Below are positions 56,482-64,000 of a stretch of 64,000 nt of DNA, piece by piece. The notes beneath the pieces are model-generated. The model was not told the DNA's origin. It ran no database searches and saw only the letters and a program-made list of their open reading frames with translations. The stretch spans positions 992,001 through 1,056,000 of the forward strand of contig NZ_CP118963.1 in NCBI RefSeq assembly GCF_029024105.1, read 5' to 3'. Source of the DNA: Acinetobacter lwoffii (GTDB lineage: Bacteria > Pseudomonadota > Gammaproteobacteria > Pseudomonadales > Moraxellaceae). The position numbers were made by a program, and so were the translations under genes. Position 1 is the first letter of the stretch, and each line of letters starts with the position of its first letter.

Positions 56482-56736
56482 TTAAGATTTAAATAAGTTC
56501 AAACCCTTAAATTTTTCCAGTAATTGTTCTTGTGTTTCCCGATACTCCGGATGTGGAACAATGCATTCAATCGGACAGACATCTACACAGGTCTGATGCT
56601 CATAAAAACCGACGCATTCTGTACAACGGTTCACATCAATTTCATAAACTTTCGCACCCTCATAAATCGCGTCATTTGGGCATTCCGGTAAACACATATC
56701 GCAATTGATGCATTTGTCGGTAATTAGTAGTGCCAT
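56482..56736 (-). CDS. yfhL: 2[4Fe-4S] ferredoxin, YfhL type
   Basis: An 84-residue ferredoxin with two 4Fe-4S sites: C9, C12, C15 and C19 in the first half, and the second with the long insertion typical of YfhL (RCTECVGFYEHQTCVDVCPIECI). It follows the trhP stop codon after two bases, so the two are co-transcribed. YfhL-type ferredoxins have been implicated in the 5-hydroxyuridine pathway of E. coli tRNA, which fits this pairing; the exact electron route is inferred. Confidence 0.9.
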   Translation of the reverse strand: MALLITDKCINCDMCLPECPNDAIYEGAKVYEIDVNRCTECVGFYEHQTCVDVCPIECIVPHPEYRETQEQLLEKFKGLNLFKS

Positions 56737-56738
56737 AT

Positions 56739-58130
56739 TTAACTCGCTTGATAAGCCAGTGAAGATGCCGAAATATCCATAGTCGAGCTTGGCAGATTAC
56801 GAATCAGCAGGGCATATTGCATATCAACATCTGCCGGAACTGGAATCTCAACGATATGACCTGAACCTTTGGCGTCTTCGATCAGATTACCTTTTTTGTC
56901 TTTCATTTCGGTTAAATTGAAAGTGATATTGCCTTTAGTCGTCATCAGTTCGAGTGAGTCACCGACGATAAAACGGTTTTTCACATCGATCTTGATGTAA
57001 TCTCCATTGCGCTCCAGTACTTCACCACAGAAAATTTGATGATCAAAACTGGAAGAACCATGTTCATAATTCTGATATTCACTATGCACATGGCGGCGTA
57101 GAAAACCTTCGGTATAACCACGATTCGCTAAGCCTTCCAATTGTGTCATCAGTGACGGATCAAAAGGTTTACCCGCAAGCGCATCATCAATCGCTTTACG
57201 GTAAATTTGAGCAGTACGGGCGCAATAGAAATAAGACTTGGTACGGCCTTCGATTTTCAGTGAATGCACACCCACTTTAGTTAAGCGCTCTACATGCTGG
57301 ACTGCACGCAGATCTTTCGAGTTCATAAAATAAGTGCCGTGTTCATCTTCTTCTGCGGCAAACATATCTTCATCATTCCGCTGCAATAACACAGGCTCAT
57401 CAAACTGATGTTGTTCTTGCATGTGTTGTTCGTCGGCATCTTTGGAGCAGCAGCCTGAATCCAGATTTTTCACTGGAATCACATCACCGGTTTCATCTTC
57501 CTTAGCATCCAGCACTTTATATTCCCAGCGGCAGGCATTGGTGCAGGCACCCTGATTGGCATCACGTTTGTTCATATAGCCTGACAGCATGCAACGGCCA
57601 GAATAGGCCATGCACAGTGCACCATGAACAAAGACTTCAATCTCCATATCGGGCACTTGCTGTTTGATTTCTGCAATTTCTTCAATCGACAATTCACGTG
57701 ACAGAATCACGCGGGTCAGGCCCATATTTTTCCAGAATTTCACGGTTGCCCAGTTCACGGCATTGGCCTGAACAGACAAGTGAATATCCATCTCTGGAAA
57801 ATGTTCACGCACCAGCATGATCAGACCTGGATCGGACATGATCAACGCATCTGGCTGCATCGCCACTACAGGCGCTAAATCACGAATAAAATTTTTCAGC
57901 TTGGAGTTATGTGGCTGGATATTGACCACCACATAGAACTTTTTGCCGAGTTCATGTGCTTCTTTAATGCCAATGGCGAGATTGTCATGGTCAAATTCAT
58001 TATTCCGAACCCGCAAGCTATAACGCGGCTGACCGGCATAGACTGCATCTGCACCATAAGCAAAGGCATAGCGCATATTTTTCAGTGAGCCAGCAGGTGA
58101 GAGAAGTTCGGTAACAGTGGTAATGCTCAT
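56739..58130 (-). CDS. trhP: tRNA 5-hydroxyuridine modification protein TrhP (U32 peptidase family)
   Basis: A U32 family protein that forms 5-hydroxyuridine at position 34 of tRNAs from prephenate-derived hydroxyl. It matches E. coli TrhP (YegQ) closely: LLSPAGSLKNMRYAFAYGAD, PGLIMLVREHFPEMDIHLS, VHGALCMAYSGRCMLSGY, HVERLTKVGVHSLKIEGRTKS and RGYTEGFLRRH. The Cys residues in GALCMAYSGRCML and ACTNACRWEY are the probable Fe-S ligands. An ATG six codons upstream is an alternative start. It heads a two-gene operon with a ferredoxin. Confidence 0.92.
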   Translation of the reverse strand: MSITTVTELLSPAGSLKNMRYAFAYGADAVYAGQPRYSLRVRNNEFDHDNLAIGIKEAHELGKKFYVVVNIQPHNSKLKNFIRDLAPVVAMQPDALIMSDPGLIMLVREHFPEMDIHLSVQANAVNWATVKFWKNMGLTRVILSRELSIEEIAEIKQQVPDMEIEVFVHGALCMAYSGRCMLSGYMNKRDANQGACTNACRWEYKVLDAKEDETGDVIPVKNLDSGCCSKDADEQHMQEQHQFDEPVLLQRNDEDMFAAEEDEHGTYFMNSKDLRAVQHVERLTKVGVHSLKIEGRTKSYFYCARTAQIYRKAIDDALAGKPFDPSLMTQLEGLANRGYTEGFLRRHVHSEYQNYEHGSSSFDHQIFCGEVLERNGDYIKIDVKNRFIVGDSLELMTTKGNITFNLTEMKDKKGNLIEDAKGSGHIVEIPVPADVDMQYALLIRNLPSSTMDISASSLAYQAS

Positions 58131-58281
58131 GATCAAATCGAAAGACATATAAAAAGTACGGTTTTATTCTAATCATCTGGAATTTGGATTCAACCTAGTA
58201 AATCACTCGGAAATACGCCATTTTGAGGTAAAACAAAGTTTTATTTTAAGTAGAGAATCCTCCATAAAATGTCTTCAACAT

Positions 58282-58692
58282 TCAATCATTTTCAGGGTTT
58301 TCAAGCGTTTTTAAAATCTGGCAATGATCAATGGTGGTCGGGGTATTGCAACTTTCTCTCAGTGTGATCAGTTGCTGTTCAAATATCTGTAATTCTTTAA
58401 TTTTATTTGAAATATCCGAAAGATGTTGATCAATCAGCTGGTTGACGGCATAGCACTCCTGCTCAGGATTTTGTTCAAGTTGAATCAGGGTTTCAATCTC
58501 TTTTAACGACATGTCCAAGGCCCGACAACGCTTGATAAAAAGCAGTCTTTTTAATGCGTCTTCACCATAATAACGATACTGATTACTTGCTCGAAAATTC
58601 GGCTGAATAAAGCCTTTTTTCTCATAAAAACGTAAGGTATCGGTGCTTAGACCAGTCTTTTTGGCCATTTCTGAAATCAAATAAACTGACAT
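58282..58692 (-). CDS. cadR: MerR family regulator, CadR type (Cd/Pb responsive)
   Basis: A 136-residue MerR-type activator. The helix-turn-helix is ISEMAKKTGLSTDTLRFYEKKG (residues 6-27), followed by a dimerisation helix. The metal site is formed by the Cys near residue 77 (EQECYAVNQ) and the pair in RESCNTPTTIDHCQ, the pattern of CadR/PbrR. It is divergent from a cation-efflux gene with a MerR-type promoter between. GAGGACG precedes the ATG. Confidence 0.9.
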   Translation of the reverse strand: MSVYLISEMAKKTGLSTDTLRFYEKKGFIQPNFRASNQYRYYGEDALKRLLFIKRCRALDMSLKEIETLIQLEQNPEQECYAVNQLIDQHLSDISNKIKELQIFEQQLITLRESCNTPTTIDHCQILKTLENPEND

Positions 58693-58705
58693 ATCGTCCT
58701 CATGC

Positions 58706-58736
58706 TTGACCTTGGAGTTAGTCCATAGTTTCTAAT
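58706..58736 (+). promoter_or_regulatory. MerR-type promoter/operator of the efflux gene
   Basis: TTGACC (58706-58711) and TCTAAT (58731-58736) are 19 bases apart. The spacer holds the short dyad TGGA-gttag-TCCA. Lengthened spacers with a central dyad are the signature of MerR-family promoters, which the regulator untwists when metal binds. Confidence 0.75.
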
Positions 58737-58778
58737 CAATTTATCGTATTTTAGATAAAAAATCATCGGGGGAGTTAT

Positions 58779-59402
58779 ATGGCCTGTAGTTGTAGTCCTG
58801 AACCGGCACCCATCAAGCCCAACAGCAAATTTAGAGCAGCGCTATGGATTGCCTTGCTGGTAAACTTCACTTTATTTGTAGTGGAGCTGATCGGTGGTGC
58901 ATATGCACATTCATCAGCCTTGTGGGCAGACGCGCTAGATTTCTTTGGTGATGCCGTCAATTACGGGATTTCTTTGGCTGTACTTGGTGCGAGTCTGTAT
59001 TGGCGGGCAACAGTCGCTTTGGTAAAGGGAATGACCATGGCATTGTTTGGTCTGGTAGTGATTGGCAAAGTGATTTACGCCTATCTGCAAGGCATTCCAC
59101 CTGAAGCACTGACAATGGGCCTGATTGGTGTACTGGCCTTAGTAGCGAATGTATTTACAGCAGCAATTCTTTATGCTTTTCGTGAAGGTGATTCCAATAT
59201 GCGGTCGGTCTGGCTCTGTAGTCGCAATGATGCAATTGGCAACTTTGCGGTCATTTTGGCAGCCGTAGGCGTATTTGGTACAGGCAGTCTTTGGCCGGAT
59301 GTTATTGTGGCTGTAATTATCGCTACACTCGGCATCACATCAGGTTATCAAGTGATTAAGCAGTCTCTGGAAGAAAGATCACTTAAACATAAATCCAGCT
59401 AA
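58779..59402 (+). CDS. Short cation diffusion facilitator (CDF) efflux protein
   Basis: A 207-residue CDF-type transporter with six membrane helices and no C-terminal cytoplasmic metal domain (most family members have about 300 residues). Metal-site motif in helix 2 reads HSSALWADALDFFGDAVN; in helix 5 the usual HxxxD becomes SRNDAIGN. The N-terminus has MACSCSPEP, two cysteines that could capture metal. Regulated by the divergent CadR, so Cd, Pb or Zn is the likely cargo. GGGGGAG lies upstream of the ATG. Confidence 0.88.
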   Translation: MACSCSPEPAPIKPNSKFRAALWIALLVNFTLFVVELIGGAYAHSSALWADALDFFGDAVNYGISLAVLGASLYWRATVALVKGMTMALFGLVVIGKVIYAYLQGIPPEALTMGLIGVLALVANVFTAAILYAFREGDSNMRSVWLCSRNDAIGNFAVILAAVGVFGTGSLWPDVIVAVIIATLGITSGYQVIKQSLEERSLKHKSS

Positions 59403-59413
59403 TTTTTATATTT

Positions 59414-59440
59414 AAAGCTGTCCTGCAGGGCAGCTTTTTA
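59414..59440 (+). terminator. Terminator of the CDF gene
   Basis: A stem of AAAGCTG and CAGCTTT with an inner TCC/GGG pair and TGCA loop, followed by TTATTT, 12 bases beyond the stop. Confidence 0.85.
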
Positions 59441-59573
59441 TTTATTTCCATTTTTATAATATTTGAAAAATAAAGCTTTACAAATAAACAAATTAAATTA
59501 GAATCTCTGGCGAAATTCAGAAAATATACATAAATTTTAATAATTTAGTTTTTTGCATCGTGCGAGGGTTAAT

Positions 59574-59825
59574 GTGAATTTAATTAAAATTTTTTCAATA
59601 TTGGCAATATCGGGGCTAGCCGCTTGTAGTTCCAAAGTCGTGACTTATGATGCAACAGGAAAAATCATCGGTTCATGTATGGCGACGCGTGGCCTACTTT
59701 CGACCGCAAGTGCACATTGTAGTGGTTCAGGCGATGCCTTAGGTGTGAATTACAATACGCCAGATGCGAATACAGGCCTGTTACCAACGCCACCAAGTCA
59801 AAATCAGATTAATTTAAAACCGTAA
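59574..59825 (+). CDS. Small lipoprotein A of a tandem pair
   Basis: An 83-residue lipoprotein starting at GTG after GAGGG. Lipobox LAAC lies near residue 18 (ISGLAACSS). The mature part contains VVTYDATGKIIGSCMATRG and later AHCSGSGD. It is a paralogue of the next gene: both carry a T-x-D-x-x-G-x-x-I-G-S-C and a CSGSG/A pair. The C-terminal tail (about 30 residues, Asn/Pro rich) is unique to this copy. The shared cysteines may form a disulfide. Function unknown. Confidence 0.75.
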   Translation: MNLIKIFSILAISGLAACSSKVVTYDATGKIIGSCMATRGLLSTASAHCSGSGDALGVNYNTPDANTGLLPTPPSQNQINLKP

Positions 59826-59843
59826 ATAATAAAGGGGAATATC

Positions 59844-60026
59844 ATGAAATTATCAGCACTTATTGCACTTGTAGCGACTGTTGTATTGACGGGCTGTGCA
59901 TCGTCAGTAACTACATTTGACTCTCATGGCCGTATGATTGGTTCATGTAAAGCGCAAACGGGTTTCATCATTGCAGGTGGCGCAGGCTGTTCAGGTTCTG
60001 CAAACCAGGAAGGTCGCGATCGTTAA
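59844..60026 (+). CDS. Small lipoprotein B of a tandem pair
   Basis: A 60-residue lipoprotein with lipobox LTGC (residues 15-18). Mature part SSVTTFDSHGRMIGSCKAQTGF followed by GAGCSGSANQ, matching lipoprotein A at the same spacing. Strong ribosome site AAAGGGGAAT. Gap to A is 18 bases, so both are one operon, ended by a strong terminator. Below the size limit often used in automated annotation. Function unknown. Confidence 0.75.
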   Translation: MKLSALIALVATVVLTGCASSVTTFDSHGRMIGSCKAQTGFIIAGGAGCSGSANQEGRDR

Positions 60027-60048
60027 TTATTTAGTGATGGTTCCAATA

Positions 60049-60077
60049 AAAAACCGGACTTAAAAGTCCGGTTTTTT
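60049..60077. terminator. Bidirectional terminator between the lipoprotein pair and fpr
   Basis: A perfect ten-base stem AACCGGACTT/AAGTCCGGTT with flanking A and T runs. Confidence 0.9.
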
Positions 60078-60090
60078 AGTTTAGCAAATC

Positions 60091-60870
60091 TTATTTTTCT
60101 ACGAATGCACGTTCAATCACGTAGTCACCTAGAACGCCCATTTTTGGAGATTCTTTCAGACCGTGTTGGTCAAGAAGCGCAGCAACGTCATCTAGGAATG
60201 CCGGGCTACCACATAACATGGCACGGTCAGTTTCCGGGTTGAAACGTGGCAGACCGATTTTTTCAAACAGTTCGCCGGTTTCAATCGCAGTGGTTACACG
60301 ACCTTGATTTGGATATTCTTCACGGGTTACGGTTGGGTAATATACCAATTTTTCTTTCGCGCCGAGTTCAGAGAAGAATTCATGATTCGGCACTTCATTC
60401 AGGATCAAATCTTGATAAGCCAGTTCTGAAATGAAACGGGTACCGTGAACCACGATGATTTTTTCAAAACGCTCGTAAGTTTCTGGATCGCGAATAGTCG
60501 ACAGGAACGGTGCAAGACCAGTACCAGAAGAAAGCAGATACAAATTCTTACCTGGGTTTAAGTCATCAAGTACCAGTGTACCTGTTGGCTTTTTAGACAC
60601 CAAAATGTCATCGCCGACTTTGACTTTCTGTAAAATCGAAGTCAGTGGACCATCCGGCACTTTAATTGAGAAAAACTCTAACTCTTCTTCGTAGTTGGCG
60701 CTTGCAATTGAATATGCGCGCATTAACGGCTTGCCATTGACTTCAAGGCCGATCATTACAAACTGACCGTTTTTAAAACGCAAAGCAGTGTCACGAGTCG
60801 TTTTAAAAGAGAATAAAGTATCATTCCAGTGGTGGACGTGAGTAATCTTTTCGACGTTAAAAGCAGCCAT
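60091..60870 (-). CDS. fpr: Ferredoxin/flavodoxin NADP reductase
   Basis: FAD enzyme that exchanges electrons between NADPH and ferredoxin or flavodoxin. The FAD motif is RAYSIAS, the NADP site LLSSGTGLAPFLS, and the C-terminal region AMLCGSPAFLDD. The protein ends DYVIERAFVEK, typical of bacterial subclass I Fpr. The start MAAFNVEKITHVHHW has GAGACC ahead; four more codons upstream are open. Length 259. It may supply electrons to ferredoxins such as the YfhL-type protein encoded nearby. Confidence 0.95.
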   Translation of the reverse strand: MAAFNVEKITHVHHWNDTLFSFKTTRDTALRFKNGQFVMIGLEVNGKPLMRAYSIASANYEEELEFFSIKVPDGPLTSILQKVKVGDDILVSKKPTGTLVLDDLNPGKNLYLLSSGTGLAPFLSTIRDPETYERFEKIIVVHGTRFISELAYQDLILNEVPNHEFFSELGAKEKLVYYPTVTREEYPNQGRVTTAIETGELFEKIGLPRFNPETDRAMLCGSPAFLDDVAALLDQHGLKESPKMGVLGDYVIERAFVEK

Positions 60871-60972
60871 TAAAGGTCTCAATAAATTATCAAATTAGAA
60901 CAGCTTGCTATTCTAATCTAAATTCATTCTCGATAAACTGAATATATTTAATTGAGCTTATCAAAAAAAGTG

Positions 60973-61695
60973 ATGATGACTGAACTTGCGCTGCCGATTA
61001 TTGGTTATATGCGTTCTCCCTATAAAGAAAAATTTGGTATTCCTCGTCAGCCGAATCTGGTTCAGGTCGAAAGCTATATCGAAATGGTCGGACCTTATAA
61101 TGACCTGCTCGCCTTTGAGGGAATTGAAGAATTCAGTCATCTTTGGCTGGTCTGGCAATTTCATGACAATAAAAACCAGCACAACAGCCAGTTTCGTCCA
61201 CAAGTGCGTCCACCGCGTTTGGGCGGTAACAAGAAAATAGGCGTGTTTGCTACGCGCAGCATGTATCGTCCATCACCGATAGGTTTATCTGTGGTCAAAC
61301 TCCAAGAAGTGAAAAAGGTGGGCAAGCATGTTCGGGTGTATGTGACAGGGAGTGATTTGCTGGATGGCACGCCGATTTTCGATATCAAACCTTATATTCA
61401 ATATTCGGATGCCATCATTGAAGCACAAAGCGGTTATGCACAGGATGAACCACCACGTAAAACCGTCATTTGGAGCGATGAAGCGGAGCAGCAAAAGCAA
61501 CAATTACTAGGAAATGGAAAAATTTCTGTGCAGACTATTCAGGAACTGGAAGCTGTCTTATCTTTAGATCCAAGACCTGCATATCAGGAAGATGAAGAAC
61601 GGGTATATGGGATGAAGTTTGCAAATGTTGATATCCATTTCAAAATTCATGCTCAGCAAGTGCTAATTGTTGCTATCCAGCATATTCCTTCCTAG
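60973..61695 (+). CDS. trmO: tRNA m6t6A37 methyltransferase TrmO
   Basis: Methylates N6-threonylcarbamoyladenosine at position 37 in a subset of tRNAs using S-adenosylmethionine. The single-sheet beta-barrel TsaA-like fold is recognised by GYMRSPYKEKFGIPRQP, FEGIEEFSHLWLVWQFHDN, VGVFATRS (here IGVFATRSMYRPSPIGLS) and DLLDGTPIFDIKPYIQYSD. The C-terminal domain follows (residues 175 on, with DPRPAYQ). Start chosen is the first of two adjacent ATGs; ribosome site is weak. Confidence 0.94.
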   Translation: MMTELALPIIGYMRSPYKEKFGIPRQPNLVQVESYIEMVGPYNDLLAFEGIEEFSHLWLVWQFHDNKNQHNSQFRPQVRPPRLGGNKKIGVFATRSMYRPSPIGLSVVKLQEVKKVGKHVRVYVTGSDLLDGTPIFDIKPYIQYSDAIIEAQSGYAQDEPPRKTVIWSDEAEQQKQQLLGNGKISVQTIQELEAVLSLDPRPAYQEDEERVYGMKFANVDIHFKIHAQQVLIVAIQHIPS

Positions 61696-61696
61696 A

Positions 61697-62947
61697 TTAT
61701 AGGTTCCACCACAAAACCCCAATCAACACTGCCATATGCAAAATCTGCACAGGCGCAAAATAAAGGACAAACTTCCAGCCACCGGTCAAAGCTGCATTGG
61801 CTGACTTGGCCAGGGCATGAGCACCCAGACCTAAAAGCAGGGCATAAATCAGACGCATATTTGAAGGATCGCCTTGAACGACGACACTGGCCATCGCGGC
61901 ATGAATCTCGAATAAAGAGGCGAGCAAGGTCCCGGCCAGTAAGCCGGCATCCCCGAGCCAGACCTCCAGTCCGTAAACTCCAGCCTGAATCAATGTTAAT
62001 GTGACTGCAATAATCACAGCTTCTTTTAAGCTGAACATCTGGCTGTCTGACGATTCCATGCTCGGCGCAGGTTTTGCCTTGCGCAATAATAAAAATGCAC
62101 AGGCTGCCAGAAGGATTACGGCAACTAAAGAGGGCAAGAGCAGGATTTTAAGCCAGCTCCAGGATACGCCCCCGATCACAATCAATAGCAACACAATAGT
62201 CGAGATACAGGACATCAGCGCGGCACCGGCATTCGATCGTGCATCCATTTCACCTTTACGGACCTGTAAGCCCAACTGAGCGATGGTCGCCGTACTGGAA
62301 ACAAAACCGGAAGCGATGGAGGACAGCATCAGGGCATTTTTAGTCGAGAAAAAGCGTTTCGCAATATGAGCCAGAGCTTGTACCACTAAAATTAAGGTCA
62401 GTAATTTGAGAATAAGATAAGGATTAAGCACTTCGCCCCAAAAAGGCCGGTCAGGGGTAAGCGGCAGACCAATCAAAATCAAGGCCAGTAATAATAGTCC
62501 ATCCCTGAATTCGGCTTCTTTAATCCATTTTCCGGCAATATTGTGCATGGTATGTTTGGCCATCAAAATACCGGTTAAGAGCACAGAAAGACCGGCTGCC
62601 AGAGGAATATTCCATAAACACATGGCGCCAATAAAATAGGTCATCACAAATGCAAGCTCTGTGGTAATGCCCGGGTCATCTGGCTGATTTTTTATGGATA
62701 AAATGACCATGCCACCCACGATCAAAGCACCTATTACAGCAATCACGATTCCAAACAGGAAACACAGTGCGCCCAATAAAGCACAGATCGCAAAGGAACG
62801 TAAGCCGGCAAAACTCGGTTGCTGCTCACGTTGTTTATGCCGTTCCCGCTCCAGACCAATCAATAGGCCGCAGCCCAATGCCGAGGTGAGTATCGTGAGC
62901 AGTTCATGAAAAGAATGCGCATGCAGGGGAACCGCAGTCAAATCCAT
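61697..62947 (-). CDS. MgtC/DUF4010 family membrane protein
   Basis: A 416-residue inner-membrane protein with about 12 hydrophobic segments. The N-terminal MgtC-like domain has the motif GCGLLIGLERERHKQ and GLRSFAICALLG, and the C-terminal half is DUF4010-like with SGFVSSTATIAQLGLQ. MgtC domains modulate ATP synthase or magnesium homeostasis in some pathogens; the role of the DUF4010 fusion is unknown. The ATG has GAGG seven bases ahead. Confidence 0.88.
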   Translation of the reverse strand: MDLTAVPLHAHSFHELLTILTSALGCGLLIGLERERHKQREQQPSFAGLRSFAICALLGALCFLFGIVIAVIGALIVGGMVILSIKNQPDDPGITTELAFVMTYFIGAMCLWNIPLAAGLSVLLTGILMAKHTMHNIAGKWIKEAEFRDGLLLLALILIGLPLTPDRPFWGEVLNPYLILKLLTLILVVQALAHIAKRFFSTKNALMLSSIASGFVSSTATIAQLGLQVRKGEMDARSNAGAALMSCISTIVLLLIVIGGVSWSWLKILLLPSLVAVILLAACAFLLLRKAKPAPSMESSDSQMFSLKEAVIIAVTLTLIQAGVYGLEVWLGDAGLLAGTLLASLFEIHAAMASVVVQGDPSNMRLIYALLLGLGAHALAKSANAALTGGWKFVLYFAPVQILHMAVLIGVLWWNL

Positions 62948-63156
62948 CTGTGACCTCAGCAAGCTAAGAGTTGATTATTTAAAAATATATGTGATGAGAT
63001 CAGGTTTGCATAGATCAAAAATGTTGCAGTAGTGATCAAATCCATTCTTTACTTTCTTTTTGAGATTGAAATAGAAACGTACATTCGATAGGTCGGGAGC
63101 ATGCGAAAAACTGTAAAAACTTGTTATAGTGGAGGCAAGTTTGGGGACTGATAATA

Positions 63157-64000
63157 ATGAAATTTGACTTTGAAATGGATACGGCTTGGTGTCTAGACCA
63201 ACTCTTTAAAGACGGTAAAATCAGTGAACGCGACCGAATGCTGGTACAAACCACTCATCGGCAACGTGAACAATTAAAATGGCACCCTTTACAGTGGATT
63301 GCTAATTTTAATCTGGTCGATCAGTCCCATCCTCAAACAACACTGACTCTGAACCGTTTATGTCAGTGGCTGGCAGAAAAAACCGGATTGATGTTCTATA
63401 TCATTGATCCGCTTAAAGCTGATGTACAGGCATTGACCCATGTCATGTCGCAGGAATATGCACAGCGCAACCATATTTTGGCAGTGGAAATTCAGGCAGA
63501 CAAAGTTCTGATTGCTACAGATCAGCCTTATAAAACTGAATGGATGTCGAATCTCGAGCAGAATATTGCACCAAAAAAAATACAACGGGTATTACTGAAT
63601 CCAGAACAATTACAACGTTATATTACTGAATACTATCAAGTCAGTCGTGCAGTTAGTGGTTCACAAAAATCGTCTGCCTATGACCGGGAAAATAAGGGCG
63701 TCGAAGCCTTGCTGCAACTGGGCGATTCCCAGAATCCGGATGCCAATGACCAGCATATTGTCAAACTGGTGGACTGGGTGCTGCAATTTGCTTTTGAACA
63801 AGGTGCCAGTGATATTCATATGGAACCACGTAAAGACACCGGCAAGATCCGTTTCCGGATTGATGGGGTGCTGCATACGATTTACAACATGCCGGCCAAT
63901 ACATTGACCGCCGTCATTTCCCGAATCAAGATTCTGGGCCGGATGAATGTGGCGGAAAAACGTAAGCCACAGGATGGTCGCCTGAAAACCCGGACACCTA
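63157..64000 (+). CDS. GspE/PulE/PilB type ATPase, 3' end outside the window
   Basis: The frame opens at ATG 63157 (after GGGGACTG) and stays open to base 64000, so 281 codons are visible. An N-terminal GspE-like domain (MKFDFEMDTAWCLDQLF to about residue 190) is followed by the start of the secretion ATPase core: WVLQFAFEQGASDIHMEP, KIRFRIDGVLH, ISRIKILGRMNVAEKRKPQDGR. This core occurs in type II secretion GspE and type IV pilus PilB ATPases. Walker A should lie just beyond the window edge. Which system it serves cannot be told without the neighbours. Confidence 0.92.
   Translation, partial: MKFDFEMDTAWCLDQLFKDGKISERDRMLVQTTHRQREQLKWHPLQWIANFNLVDQSHPQTTLTLNRLCQWLAEKTGLMFYIIDPLKADVQALTHVMSQEYAQRNHILAVEIQADKVLIATDQPYKTEWMSNLEQNIAPKKIQRVLLNPEQLQRYITEYYQVSRAVSGSQKSSAYDRENKGVEALLQLGDSQNPDANDQHIVKLVDWVLQFAFEQGASDIHMEPRKDTGKIRFRIDGVLHTIYNMPANTLTAVISRIKILGRMNVAEKRKPQDGRLKTRTP

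Noticed and set aside
1..64000. CRISPR array, prophage, integron or complete insertion sequence
   Set aside because: I saw no regularly spaced direct repeats, no transposase or integrase reading frame and no phage structural genes.

Overview
The window is a chromosomal segment of a gammaproteobacterium, almost certainly an Acinetobacter species outside the A. baumannii core group. The evidence is an AT-rich composition, a recognisable CarO outer-membrane protein, Acinetobacter-type gene orders, and dense short intergenic regions with rho-independent terminators. It is mostly core genome: I see no phage, complete insertion sequence, integron or CRISPR array. Both edges cut genes: a YceI-family protein at the left and a GspE/PilB-type ATPase at the right. 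The ATPase is open through base 64000.

Layout. 0-3.9 kb: YceI (partial), a Bcp peroxiredoxin, a secreted Cys-containing protein, queC, queE and dapD. 4.2-6.2 kb: carO and a FadL-type channel, convergent on a shared terminator. 6.3-13.0 kb: a complete sulfate uptake locus on the minus strand (two tandem sulfate-binding proteins, an RBBP9-like hydrolase, cysT-cysW-cysA and the regulator cysB). 13.1-16.1 kb: pabC-mltG-tmk and a thioesterase. 16.2-28 kb: nadB, then a DegP/MucD protease, a thioesterase, lepA-lepB-DUF4845-rnc-era-lipoprotein-recO-pdxJ and miaE, ending near tRNA-Asn. 28-32.9 kb: a thioesterase, a MATE exporter broken by an in-frame amber codon, aspartate aminotransferase and map. 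33-35.5 kb: rpsB-tsf with leader and attenuator-like structures, then a DUF3465 protein.

35.5-48.5 kb: an Mpo1-like membrane protein, RlpA, MltB, an unknown gene, queF with the yadH/yadG exporter, tRNA-Arg, a Cache-GGEEF diguanylate cyclase, a gene-poor kilobase, several small unknown genes, exoX and a secreted lipoprotein hydrolase. 48.7-56.2 kb: glyA, rnk, a three-gene TelA-type cluster (TelA-like protein, TelA, membrane protein), a block of inverted repeats and ahpF. 56.5-64 kb: a YfhL-type ferredoxin with trhP, a cadR/short-CDF metal-efflux pair, two related small lipoproteins, fpr, trmO, an MgtC/DUF4010 membrane protein and the GspE/PilB-type gene.

Themes. tRNA modification is well represented: queC, queE and queF (queuosine), miaE, trmO, and trhP with its likely ferredoxin. 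The sulfate locus holds all parts of a CysB-controlled ABC importer, with a duplicated binding protein and matching upstream elements. The least understood functional unit is the 51.2-54.1 kb TelA cluster. Its first gene is recognisably a shortened relative of its second, and its size order resembles the klaABC (kilA) operon of plasmid RK2. Starts were adjusted where a Shine-Dalgarno sequence, signal peptide or remembered family alignment favoured an internal codon. All family assignments come from reading the sequences; no search was run.
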